A stretch of 64,000 nucleotides of DNA, taken from Chlorobaculum limnaeum (lineage in GTDB: Bacteria; Bacteroidota; Chlorobiia; Chlorobiales; Chlorobiaceae). The notes under the pieces were generated by a model that was given only the letters and a program-made list of their open reading frames with translations, searched no databases and was not told where the DNA came from. Shown here piece by piece: positions 20,393-28,287 of the stretch; the first letter of the stretch is position 1; every line of letters begins with the position of its first letter. The stretch lies in assembly GCF_001747405.1 (NCBI RefSeq), contig NZ_CP017305.1, forward strand, positions 2,712,001 through 2,776,000. Reading direction: 5' to 3'. A program made the translations under genes and the position numbers.

Positions 20393-21079
20393 TTGGGTTC
20401 TATTTTATCCCGTGTCGGTAAGTTTTTCCACATATTTGAGTTATCATATATTATTGCCGGAGCTATCACGCTAAGTGCACTTGTATTTTTTTATATCAAA
20501 TTGGGATTGATATTTCCCGATTGGTTTCCATTCCAACAATGGGAAGGTATCGCCATTATCATCGTAGCCTGTTATGTTTGTGGTCTTTTCTCCTATGTCG
20601 CTGGTCGCTCTCTAAGCGAAATACTACTTCGATGGTGGACACACCAGATAATAATGAGCAACGCACTTAAAAATCATGATATAAATGAAATAGAGAAAAT
20701 CAAAAACAACTTTTCGCAGAATATTCTGAAAAGAAAAGGGCATTATGATGCGCTCTATCGACAGATGTGGTGCGAAATGACCCACGAGATAACAGGTGAT
20801 CAATCAACGCAACATCATTTTCAAAATCTGATTCCTTATTGGTCGATGTCCGCCACTTATGATGGTGTTGCTTTCGCATTTCTCGCATGGGCACTCGTAC
20901 TGATGAGCACACAATATTATTTATGGGTGATAATAAGTCTTATTGCTGCAGTATTCACATTTCATCGCGGCTTTATTTACTATCAGAATCAGATTAAAGA
21001 TATTGTAGCTTATTATACAATGAAGCATCCGCCGTTGATACCAATGAATCAGGTTGATTCGCCGCTCCAAGATCAATGA
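20393..21079 (+). CDS. Hypothetical membrane protein, AT-rich
   Basis: The protein has 228 residues from a TTG start. Hydrophobic segments are at about 18-38 (SYIIAGAITLSALVFFYIK), 49-70 (WEGIAIIIVACYVCGLFSYVAG) and two near the C-terminus (VAFAFLAWALVLMSTQYYLWVIISLIAAVF region). I do not recognise the family. The gene is AT-rich and without codon bias like its neighbours, suggesting transfer. An ATG at 20350 begins nine codons (MSEKQVNIR) in another frame; one extra base near 20373 would fuse them in frame to this ORF, so the true start may be 20350 with a frameshift. Confidence 0.6.
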   Translation: MGSILSRVGKFFHIFELSYIIAGAITLSALVFFYIKLGLIFPDWFPFQQWEGIAIIIVACYVCGLFSYVAGRSLSEILLRWWTHQIIMSNALKNHDINEIEKIKNNFSQNILKRKGHYDALYRQMWCEMTHEITGDQSTQHHFQNLIPYWSMSATYDGVAFAFLAWALVLMSTQYYLWVIISLIAAVFTFHRGFIYYQNQIKDIVAYYTMKHPPLIPMNQVDSPLQDQ

Positions 21080-21148
21080 TCCGCAAAAACTCCTTACATT
21101 GCTGACTGAATATCGTCCATCCATCACGAAAATCGCAACCGGACCACC

Positions 21149-21916
21149 ATGCCCAAGCCCCCAGCAATCGCCCCCCTCCACCCCTCCATCTTCTCCGCCA
21201 TCCCCAACCTCGTGGCGCTTCAGACGACTCGCTCCGGCGGAGTGAGCGAGCCACCGCTGGATTCGTTGAATCTTGCGTGGCATACCGGAGACGATCCGGG
21301 GCATGTGCGGGAGAATTACCGGCGGCTGTGCGCGTATCTCGGGATCAGCCCCGAGAGCATCGTGACGACCGGACAGGTGCATGGCACGGAGATCGCGCTT
21401 GTCACCGCGCCGGGCAACCTCGACGGATATGACGCGCTCATCACCAACACTCGCGGCCTCCTTGTCGGCATCATGACGGCGGACTGCTACCCGATCCTCA
21501 TCCACGACCGCCGGACAGGCGCGTCCGGCGCGGCTCATGCGGGATGGCAGGGCGCGGCGGGGCGGATCGCTGAAAAAACCGTCCAGGCGATGCGCGAATC
21601 CTTCGGCACCCTCCCGCAGGATTGCCTCGCCTGGGTCGGCACCGGCATCTCCGGCGAGCGCTACGAAATCGGCGGCGAGGTGGCGGCCCGCTTCGACAGC
21701 CGCTACCTCAAGCCAGCGCCATCCGGCGAAGGCAAGCACCTGCTCGACCTCTCGGCAGCCAGCCGCGACCAGCTCCTCGAAGCGGGCCTCCCGTCAGAGC
21801 AGGTGCAGCGCTCCGAGTACTGCTCATACCGCGACGCCGACCTCTTCTTCTCCTACCGCCGCGACAACGGCAAAACCGGACGGATGCTTGCGCTGATCGG
21901 GGTGAGGGAACAATGA
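21149..21916 (+). CDS. pgeF: Multicopper-oxidase-like/YfiH family protein (PgeF)
   Basis: The protein has 255 residues. Signature elements are TTRSGGVSEPP (about 27-37), TTGQVHG (about 72-78), ADCYPILI (about 110-117) with the metal cysteine, and AAHAGWQG (about 128-135). These are the zinc/copper-binding motifs of the laccase-domain family PF02578. Members have been described as purine nucleoside phosphorylase/adenosine deaminase and as peptidoglycan editing factor. The gene lies between an AT-rich accessory gene and a repeat cluster. Confidence 0.88.
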   Translation: MPKPPAIAPLHPSIFSAIPNLVALQTTRSGGVSEPPLDSLNLAWHTGDDPGHVRENYRRLCAYLGISPESIVTTGQVHGTEIALVTAPGNLDGYDALITNTRGLLVGIMTADCYPILIHDRRTGASGAAHAGWQGAAGRIAEKTVQAMRESFGTLPQDCLAWVGTGISGERYEIGGEVAARFDSRYLKPAPSGEGKHLLDLSAASRDQLLEAGLPSEQVQRSEYCSYRDADLFFSYRRDNGKTGRMLALIGVREQ

Positions 21917-21930
21917 AACTCTTGAACAAT

Positions 21931-22041
21931 TGCCCCGGACTTCAGTCCGGGGTACACAGATAAAGCAAAAATAAATCGGGGCTTTAGCCCAATTTCTTCC
22001 GTTATTCAGTCGGCAATAAAGAAATTGGGCTAAAGCCCGGA
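21931..22041. repeat. REP-like palindrome pair (BIME-type)
   Basis: The palindrome CCCCGGACTTCAGTCCGGGG (21933-21952) is followed by two inverted copies of about 21 bases, CGGGGCTTTAGCCCAATT (from 21977) and its complement ending GGGCTAAAGCCCGG (to 22040). A diverged copy of the first part occurs at 38335-38410. Such interspersed palindromes are the substrates of RAYT transposases, of which a remnant lies at 4411. An IS element begins immediately after this unit. Confidence 0.8.
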
Positions 22042-22047
22042 AAAGTA

Positions 22048-23670
22048 GGGTTTGCTGAAGAATTCAAGCCATCGCCCCGCGGCACTCAATCGCCGCTCGG
22101 GGAGGTGACCACGCGAACAAATTTCTGATTACATCAAGCTCCAAAAGGAGCCATTCAAACAGGCGCAAAAAAGGAGCGGCGAGCAGCCGGTCCAAGTTCA
22201 TCACGAGGAACGTGATCGAGACCACACTCAGACTGCTCTCGGCAAGCCTCGCCATTACCCGGCCCAGCCCGTATCGGCGCTTCGCCTTACCGAACATGCC
22301 TTCGACGGCATTCCGGACTCCTTCGTCTTCCCTGATCTGCCGCCGGCGGGCCCGGTTCTTCTCAACATCCTTCGGGGGCCGACCGAGCGGCACGCCGCTC
22401 AGCCGGATTCCTCGTGCCTTGCACCACATCCGGTTGGCCAGCGTCCGGTAGATCTTGTCGGCATGGACTGATTCGGGATAGTGCCCGTAGCGCTCGCGAT
22501 ATCGCTCGATATCCCGCACCAGGTCGCAGCCTTCGTTGTAGGCGTTCCAGCTCATCCGTTCCGGCAGGCTGATGCCGTCGACGACGCTGATGGAGAGCTT
22601 CATGCCGAACTCCGTCCTGGCTGCGGCCTTGCCCCGTACGATCGGCCTGACATGGGGCTGGCTGATGCTGACGATTCGATCGCTGATGCTCTTCCTGTCA
22701 CTCTTGTACATTTCCTGTTGCTGCCGATACAGCTCATCGATCACCAGCAGGTCGCGATACCGCGCTGTCGAGAGGACGGTCAGCGGTACAGCGGCGCTGA
22801 GCGCTTCGATATGCTTCAGGTTTCGACCGATGTACTGCAACTGCTGGCGAATGGCTCGACGAAGCGCTTTTTTCGACAGGTTCCGCTTCATGATTGCCGA
22901 GAGAAACGCTTTCCTGGCCTTCTTGCGATACGTCCTCGGCTTGCCCAACTCCTGCGGAGCATTGGCACACAACTGGTCGATGATTTTCTCGGTCTTTTCC
23001 CGTGCTTCGTTGAGCAGACCAATATCCGTCGGATAGGCGATGTCTGCCGGTGCGCAGGTGGCATCAACGATGAGTTTGCCCTTGTTGCCGGAACCACCGT
23101 CTCCGTCGTCATTCTGGTTCCTTTCCTCAGCCTTCCTGCGCTCTTCAGCCAGATGGCGTTGCAGGAGTTCCTCCTGCAACGCGGCCAGATCGGTATGCTT
23201 CAGCCGCTTCCGAAAGTGGGTCAGCATCGAGGCATCGAAGGGCGCTGCATGCTGGTACGTTTCAAGACCGATAAAGAACTGGAGATACGGGTTCTCCTTG
23301 ATCTGTTCGACCGTCTCGATATCCGAAAGGCCGAGCTTCTCCTTGATAATCAAGGACCCCAGCGCCATGCGAACCGTCAGTGCAGGAGCGCCCCGTTTCG
23401 ACATGAAGTTTTTGGCATACATCGTCTCGGCGACGTGCCAGGGAATTACGTCGGCGAGCTTCACCCACCGGTTTTCCGGATCGAGTTTACCACCAAACGG
23501 CAGATGGAAATTTTCGAACGTGAGCTGCTGAAACTTCGGCTGGTACATGAATCGGCGGTATCGAGGTGCAGGGTTTTTGGGGCTTTTTCAGGCTTTTCCT
23601 TGCATTCAAGATACAAAAATACCGCTTAATTCATTACCATAAAACAATTTAACCATTATTCAGCAGACCC
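22048..23670 (-). mobile_element. IS5-like insertion sequence with terminal inverted repeats
   Basis: The left end GGGTTTGCTGAAGAATTC (22048-22065) and the right end, read inward from 23670, GGGTCTGCTGAATAATGG agree at 14 of 18 positions. AAAGTA flanks both sides (22042-22047 and 23671-23676), an apparent 6-bp target duplication. Between them is one intact transposase gene. The element interrupts a REP-type repeat cluster. Length is about 1623 bp. Confidence 0.82.
22064..23548 (-). CDS. IS5-family (IS1182-like) DDE transposase
   Basis: The protein has 494 residues. The N-terminal DUF772-type domain includes LTVRMALGSLIIKEKLGLSD, and the catalytic residues are carried by KLIVDATCAPADI (first D), SVHADKIYRT (second D) and VRNAVEGMFGKAKRRYGLGR (E). 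It is full length and has no internal stop, so the element may be active. The stop overlaps the left terminal repeat. Confidence 0.9.
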   Translation of the reverse strand: MYQPKFQQLTFENFHLPFGGKLDPENRWVKLADVIPWHVAETMYAKNFMSKRGAPALTVRMALGSLIIKEKLGLSDIETVEQIKENPYLQFFIGLETYQHAAPFDASMLTHFRKRLKHTDLAALQEELLQRHLAEERRKAEERNQNDDGDGGSGNKGKLIVDATCAPADIAYPTDIGLLNEAREKTEKIIDQLCANAPQELGKPRTYRKKARKAFLSAIMKRNLSKKALRRAIRQQLQYIGRNLKHIEALSAAVPLTVLSTARYRDLLVIDELYRQQQEMYKSDRKSISDRIVSISQPHVRPIVRGKAAARTEFGMKLSISVVDGISLPERMSWNAYNEGCDLVRDIERYRERYGHYPESVHADKIYRTLANRMWCKARGIRLSGVPLGRPPKDVEKNRARRRQIREDEGVRNAVEGMFGKAKRRYGLGRVMARLAESSLSVVSITFLVMNLDRLLAAPFLRLFEWLLLELDVIRNLFAWSPPRAAIECRGAMA

Positions 23671-23691
23671 AAAGTAAACAGCTATCAATCA

Positions 23692-23757
23692 CCCCGGCCT
23701 GTAAGCCGGGGCGACTGAATGTAAAGAGCCAGAATGTCCGACGGGTTAAAACCCGTC
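23692..23757. repeat. REP-like palindromes
   Basis: Two palindromes lie close together: CCCCGGCCTGTAAGCCGGGG (23692-23711) and GACGGGTTAAAACCCGTC (23740-23757). They belong to the same cluster as 21931-22041, which the IS element has split. Together they form the 3' border of the repeat region. Confidence 0.7.
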
Positions 23758-23793
23758 TGAACGCAAGGTACTGCTCCGGCGCTTTTTCTGTTT

Positions 23794-24000
23794 TCAGCCC
23801 TTCTTCAGTTCTCTGACGGCAACCAGCATTGTGCCGAGCTTGTCTTCGAGGGCCTGAAGCGTGGCGATCTCCTCCGTGTTGAGGTCATCGGAAACGACAT
23901 CATACGTGGAGAACGACAACAGGGTTTTGCCGAGCTTCTGTTCGAGGGAGCGGATCTCTTCGAGCTGCTCCGGGGTGAGTTTGGAGAGGCTTGATAACAT
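23794..24000 (-). CDS. Small conserved-looking protein of unknown function
   Basis: The protein has 68 residues made of two internally similar halves: LTPEQLEEIRSLEQKLGKTLLSF and LNTEEIATLQALEDKLGTMLVAV each contain a helix ending in a K-L-G-(K/T)-x-L motif. An ATG at 24000 is preceded at about eight bases by AAGGAG. It is divergent from bchU. I do not recognise a family. The pattern suggests a short alpha-helical protein, and the good ribosome site and internal repeat argue that it is real. Confidence 0.6.
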   Translation of the reverse strand: MLSSLSKLTPEQLEEIRSLEQKLGKTLLSFSTYDVVSDDLNTEEIATLQALEDKLGTMLVAVRELKKG

Positions 24001-24215
24001 GATGAACTCCTTTGTTTATGCGCCTTCCGCGAATCGGAAAACGCGGTTGACTGAATCCAGAGAACATCCCGCCAGATAGGGCGGTTACTGCGATTTATTG
24101 ACCTCGCTGTTGGTTAACAGCTCTTTTTGGGATAAATTGAGAGTCGAATTTCCGTGCGCCAGCACACGCTGTTTTTCTACTCGTCTCTCATATCAAATAA
24201 AGACAATTATCGACA

Positions 24216-25232
24216 ATGAGCAACAATGACCTCCTGAGCTACTACCACAGGGCAAACGAGCTGATCTTCAAGGGCCTCATCGAGTTCAGCTGCATGAAAG
24301 CCGCCATCGAACTCGACCTTTTCAGCCACATGGCAGAAGGCCCCAAGGATCTCGCAACGCTGGCCGCCGACACCGCTTCGGTACCGCCCCGTCTCGAAAT
24401 GCTTCTCGAGACGCTCCGCCAGATGAAGGTCATCAGCCTCGAGGATGGAAAATGGTCATTGACTCCGTTTGCCGAGTACATGTTCTCGCCGAATCCGAAA
24501 GAGCCGAACCTGCACCAGTTGCCGGTCGCCAAGGCGATGGGCTTCCTCGCCGACGACTTCTACATGGGTCTCTCCCAGGCTGTCAGGGGTCAGAAGAACT
24601 TCAAGGGTCAGGTGCCCTATCCGCCGGTCACGCGCGAAGATAACCTCTACTTCGAGGAGATTCACCGCAGCAACGCCAAGTTCGCCATCCAGCTCCTGCT
24701 CGAAGAGGCCAGGCTCGACGGCATCAAAAAGATGATCGACGTAGGCGGCGGCATCGGCGATATTTCGGCGGCCCTCGTCAAGAACTTCCCGGAACTCGAT
24801 TCCACCATCCTGAACCTGCCGGGCGCTATCGACCTCGTCAACGAAAACGCCGCCGAGAAGGGCGTGGCCGACCGTCTGCGCGGCATCGCGGTGGACATCT
24901 ACAAGGAGTCCTACCCGGAAGCCGACGCGGTGATGTTCTGCCGCATTCTCTACTCGGCCAACGAGCAGCTCTCGACCATCATGTGCAAGAAGGCGTTCGA
25001 CGCCATGCAGTCCGGCGGTCGCCTCCTGATTCTCGACATGGTGATCGATGACGCGGAAAACCCGAACTTCGACTACCTGAGCCACTACATCCTCGGCGCC
25101 GGAATGCCCTTCTCGGTGCTCGGCTTCAAGGAGCAGGCCCGCTACAAGGAGATTCTCGAAAGCCTCGGCTACACCGACGTCACGATGGTGCGCAAGTACG
25201 ACCACCTGCTCGTTCAGGCCGTGAAACCGTAA
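24216..25232 (+). CDS. bchU: Bacteriochlorophyllide d C-20 methyltransferase
   Basis: The protein has 338 residues, the same length as C. tepidum BchU, and is very similar to it. The N-terminal dimerisation domain is followed by the SAM site VGGGIGD at 176-182. Y246 and H290, reported as important in the C. tepidum structure, are both present (FCRILY, YLSHY). It methylates C-20 of the chlorin ring from SAM, turning the bacteriochlorophyll d pathway into that for bacteriochlorophyll c of the chlorosome. The gene is intact, unlike in strains that make bacteriochlorophyll d because of a bchU mutation. It is a single gene with its own terminator. Confidence 0.97.
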   Translation: MSNNDLLSYYHRANELIFKGLIEFSCMKAAIELDLFSHMAEGPKDLATLAADTASVPPRLEMLLETLRQMKVISLEDGKWSLTPFAEYMFSPNPKEPNLHQLPVAKAMGFLADDFYMGLSQAVRGQKNFKGQVPYPPVTREDNLYFEEIHRSNAKFAIQLLLEEARLDGIKKMIDVGGGIGDISAALVKNFPELDSTILNLPGAIDLVNENAAEKGVADRLRGIAVDIYKESYPEADAVMFCRILYSANEQLSTIMCKKAFDAMQSGGRLLILDMVIDDAENPNFDYLSHYILGAGMPFSVLGFKEQARYKEILESLGYTDVTMVRKYDHLLVQAVKP

Positions 25233-25265
25233 GACAAGAATAGGTCAAACAGGATTAAACGCGAA

Positions 25266-25295
25266 ACGGCTGCCCCGGAAAAGGCAGCCGTTTTT
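25266..25295 (+). terminator. Rho-independent terminator of bchU
   Basis: ACGGCTGCC pairs with GGCAGCCGT around an eight-base loop (25266-25291), followed by a run of T. It begins 34 bases after the bchU stop. Confidence 0.88.
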
Positions 25296-25400
25296 GCGTT
25301 TGGGGGGAAAAGGACTGCAAGGACAACAGGGTGAACACTGAAGATTTTGCCCGGAGACCCTGGTTGGGCGGACACTCGTACCGCCCGGCCAGATTCCCCT

Positions 25401-25441
25401 GATTATCCATTTTCAATTGTCAATTATCCATTAAACAATTG
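25401..25441. repeat. Gene-end repeat, copy 1 (supplies a stop codon)
   Basis: Read on the minus strand this is CAATTG-TTT-AATGGATAATTGACAATTGA and onward. It is closely similar to 52481-52516 read on the plus strand. It contains the last codons (CLMDN) and the TGA of the acetyl-CoA hydrolase gene. See the matching copy at the end of the DUF1232 gene. Confidence 0.65.
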
Positions 25442-26718
25442 CTCTTCCGCCCGTACAGGTCGTGGGCCTTGCGAAGGATATCTTCGCGGAAGTCGGGGTG
25501 AGCGATGGTGGCCATCGCTTCGGCTCGCTGGCGTAAATTTTTACCGTGCAGGTTGACGATGCCGTATTCGGTGACGACGTACTGCACGTGCGCCCGAGTG
25601 GTCACGACGCCTGCTCCCGGCTTGAGCTGTGTGACGATCCGCGACTCGCCCTTGCTGGTGGTGGCGGGCAGGGCGATGATCGGCTTGCCGCCGGGCGAGA
25701 GCGCCGCGCCGCGGATGAAGTCCATCTGCCCGCCGACGCCGGAGAAGTGGCGGATGCCGATGGAATCGGCGCACACCTGGCCGGTCATGTCGATCTCGAT
25801 GGCGCTGTTGATCGCCGTGACCTTCGGGTTCTTGCGAATCTCCCTGGTGTCATTGACGTAGTCTGAGCCGAACATCTCGACCTGCGGATTGTCGTCCACG
25901 AAATCATAGAGTTTGCGGCTGCCGACCAGAAAGCTCGCCACGATGATCTCGTTGTGCGTCTTCTTGCAGCGACCGTTCACTACCCCCTTTTCGACCAGCT
26001 CGACCACGCCGTCCGAGAACATCTCCGAGTGGATGCCGAGGTCTTTGTGGCCGGTCAAGGCGGCGAGTGTCGCGTCGGGAATCGCGCCGATGCCCATTTG
26101 CAGGGTTGCACCGTCCTCGACGATGGAGGCGATATGCTGGCCGATCTGGCGCTCGACGTCGGTCAGCTCGTGGCGTGGCGTCTCGGGCAGCGGATCGTCT
26201 ACCTCGACGAGCGAGTCGATCTTGCTCACATGGAGCAGCCCTTCGCCGTGGGTGCGCGGCATGTTCGGGTTTACCTGCGCGATGACGTGCTTCGCAGTGT
26301 GCACGGCTGCGCGGGCCGCATCGACCGACACGCCAAGCGAGCAGTAGCCGTGGCGGTCGGGCGGAGAGACGTGCACCAGCGCCACGTCGAGCGGCATGAC
26401 GCCGTCGTAGAACATCGCGGGCACGTCGCTAAGGAAGATCGGAATGGCATCGGCGTAACCGCACTGTACCGCCGAGCGTACGTTCTTGCCGACAAAGAAG
26501 GCGTTAAGCCGGAAGCTCTCCTGAAATTCGGGCCTGACGTAGGCCGCCTCGCCCTCGGTGTGCAGGCTGACGATCTCGACATCGCGCAGGTGGCTGGCGC
26601 GGCTGACCATGGCGTCGATCAGCCTGCGGGGGGTCGCCGCCGCCGTGTGGAGGAAAACCCTGTCGCCCGACCTGATGGCCATGACGGCCTCTTCGGCGGA
26701 TATTGTCCGGTAACTCAT
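25420..26718 (-). CDS. Acetyl-CoA hydrolase/CoA-transferase family protein
   Basis: The protein has 432 residues from the ATG at 26718 (MSYRTISAEEAV); the frame is open further upstream but that part overlaps ftsZ. Motifs include GIGAIPDATLAAL, DLGIHSEMFSDG and GVGGQMDFIRGAALSPGGKPIIALP, typical of the acetyl-CoA hydrolase/4-hydroxybutyrate CoA-transferase family (PF02550/PF13336). The catalytic glutamate of family I transferases would be in the IHSEMFSDG region. It may move CoA between acetate and another acid. It lies 148 bases downstream of ftsZ on the same strand. Its last residues and stop lie within a dispersed repeat. Confidence 0.87.
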   Translation of the reverse strand: MSYRTISAEEAVMAIRSGDRVFLHTAAATPRRLIDAMVSRASHLRDVEIVSLHTEGEAAYVRPEFQESFRLNAFFVGKNVRSAVQCGYADAIPIFLSDVPAMFYDGVMPLDVALVHVSPPDRHGYCSLGVSVDAARAAVHTAKHVIAQVNPNMPRTHGEGLLHVSKIDSLVEVDDPLPETPRHELTDVERQIGQHIASIVEDGATLQMGIGAIPDATLAALTGHKDLGIHSEMFSDGVVELVEKGVVNGRCKKTHNEIIVASFLVGSRKLYDFVDDNPQVEMFGSDYVNDTREIRKNPKVTAINSAIEIDMTGQVCADSIGIRHFSGVGGQMDFIRGAALSPGGKPIIALPATTSKGESRIVTQLKPGAGVVTTRAHVQYVVTEYGIVNLHGKNLRQRAEAMATIAHPDFREDILRKAHDLYGRKSNCLMDN

Positions 26719-26866
26719 GATGATGGAATCCTTTTTGAAGTGGTTGCAGCTCCGCCGTTCGCCCGGAATTCCGGCGACCGCGCCTGGAGGACAGCGAAGC
26801 TTGTGGAAAGTGTCAAGGAACGGCGGCGGGCCGGGAAAAGCGGCAGCGCCCTTCTCCCGGTTCGCA

Positions 26867-28168
26867 TCATTGCAGTGGCGGGTTGTTTTTCCGGCGGAGG
26901 TAGGCCGGAGTGTCGGTGGAGCCTTTCTGTATCTGCTCGTGGTCATCGTCCTGGGTTGACAGGAGATTCGATCCAGCCGTCGGACGAGGGGCGGTGCTGC
27001 ATGAGCGGCCGATATCGAACGGCTCCTGGATGGAGCGGCTCTTCCTGATATAGGCGGGAATTCGCATATCCTCGACCACCGATTCGGGATAACCGGAGAC
27101 TTGCACGGGGCGTCCGAACCCTTGGGCGGGAGGCGCTTTCGGCGCGGCCTTTTCCTGGGGGCCCGGTTGCACTCCGGATTGCCGCGCCTCTTCCGGCTCC
27201 AGTCTTCTAAAGCCGGTGACGATAACCGTGACGCGGATTTCTCCCGACACCTGCGGCTCATCGACATAGCCGTTGATGATCTTCGCCTCGCTGCCGACCT
27301 GCTCCTCGATGTAGTTCATGGCGTCGGCGATGTCACGCATGGTAACGTCGCCGGTGATATTCACCAGCACCCCCTTGGCGCCTCGCATCTTGACCCCCTC
27401 CATCAGCGGACTGGTGACTGCGTCCGACGCCGCTTTCAGGGCGCGGCGCTCTCCTGCGGCGGCGGCGGAACCCATGACGGCGTCGCCCGCCCCCTGCATG
27501 ATGCTGCGGACATCGGCGAAATCGACGTTGACATGGCCGTGGTGGGTAATGATGTCGGCGATCCCCTTGACCGCCCGGAAGAGAACATCGTTGGCCATGT
27601 TGTACGCCTCGGTGGCACTGACCCCTTCGTCGGCGATGCTCAGGATTTTCTCGTTCTCGACGATGATGAGGGTGTCGATATACTTGCGCAGCTCGACGAT
27701 CCCGGCGTCGGCGATGCGCGACTTGATCTGGCCTTCGAAGCTGAAGGGACGGGTGACGACGCCGATGGTGAGAATGCCCATGTTGCGCGCGATCGAGGCG
27801 ACCACCGGTGCGGCGCCGGTGCCGGTGCCCTTGCCCATGCCCGCAGCGATGAAGACGAGGTCAGCTCCGCGCAACTGCATGGCGATCAGCTCGCGGTCAT
27901 CCTCGGCGGCGAGCCGTCCCTTGCCCGGATCGGCTCCCGCGCCCAGTCCGTTGGTGGCCTTCTTGCCGATCTGCACCCGAATCGGCGCTCTGGAGTTCAG
28001 GAGCGCCTGACGGTCGGTGTTGAAAACGACGAATTCGGTGCCGCAGATCTTCCGGTCCATCATATTGTTGACGGCATTGCCGCCGCATCCGCCAACGCCA
28101 ACGATCTTGATATTGACTCCGCTGCCCTGATCGCTGTCGAACAGGCCCGGATCGAGTTCGAATGCCAT
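26867..28168 (-). CDS. ftsZ: Cell division protein FtsZ
   Basis: The protein has 433 residues. [13 protein letters not shown] lies at about 24-36 and the GTP-binding signature near 112-121 reads [12 protein letters not shown]; the T7 loop region includes [13 protein letters not shown]. The disordered linker ends in the conserved C-terminal peptide [10 protein letters not shown] that binds FtsA. It polymerises into the division ring on the inner face of the membrane. In the signature, lysine stands where GGGTGTG is usual, a change seen directly in the codon AAG. It is the last gene of the division cluster. Confidence 0.96.
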   Translation of the reverse strand: MAFELDPGLFDSDQGSGVNIKIVGVGGCGGNAVNNMMDRKICGTEFVVFNTDRQALLNSRAPIRVQIGKKATNGLGAGADPGKGRLAAEDDRELIAMQLRGADLVFIAAGMGKGTGTGAAPVVASIARNMGILTIGVVTRPFSFEGQIKSRIADAGIVELRKYIDTLIIVENEKILSIADEGVSATEAYNMANDVLFRAVKGIADIITHHGHVNVDFADVRSIMQGAGDAVMGSAAAAGERRALKAASDAVTSPLMEGVKMRGAKGVLVNITGDVTMRDIADAMNYIEEQVGSEAKIINGYVDEPQVSGEIRVTVIVTGFRRLEPEEARQSGVQPGPQEKAAPKAPPAQGFGRPVQVSGYPESVVEDMRIPAYIRKSRSIQEPFDIGRSCSTAPRPTAGSNLLSTQDDDHEQIQKGSTDTPAYLRRKNNPPLQ

Positions 28169-28287
28169 GTTTGTCTATTCCTTGTTTATCCTGTCGAGAC
28201 CTTCTCTTTATCTGTTACGAATCCCGATTGCGCCTTAATCCCTCCTGCAACCGGAATTCTCACGCTAAAAAAACCGGGATGCCTTGC

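Noticed and set aside
26719-27267. N-terminal extension of the acetyl-CoA hydrolase frame
   Set aside because: This part runs into ftsZ and is Arg/Pro-rich; the ATG at 26718 starts the family sequence.
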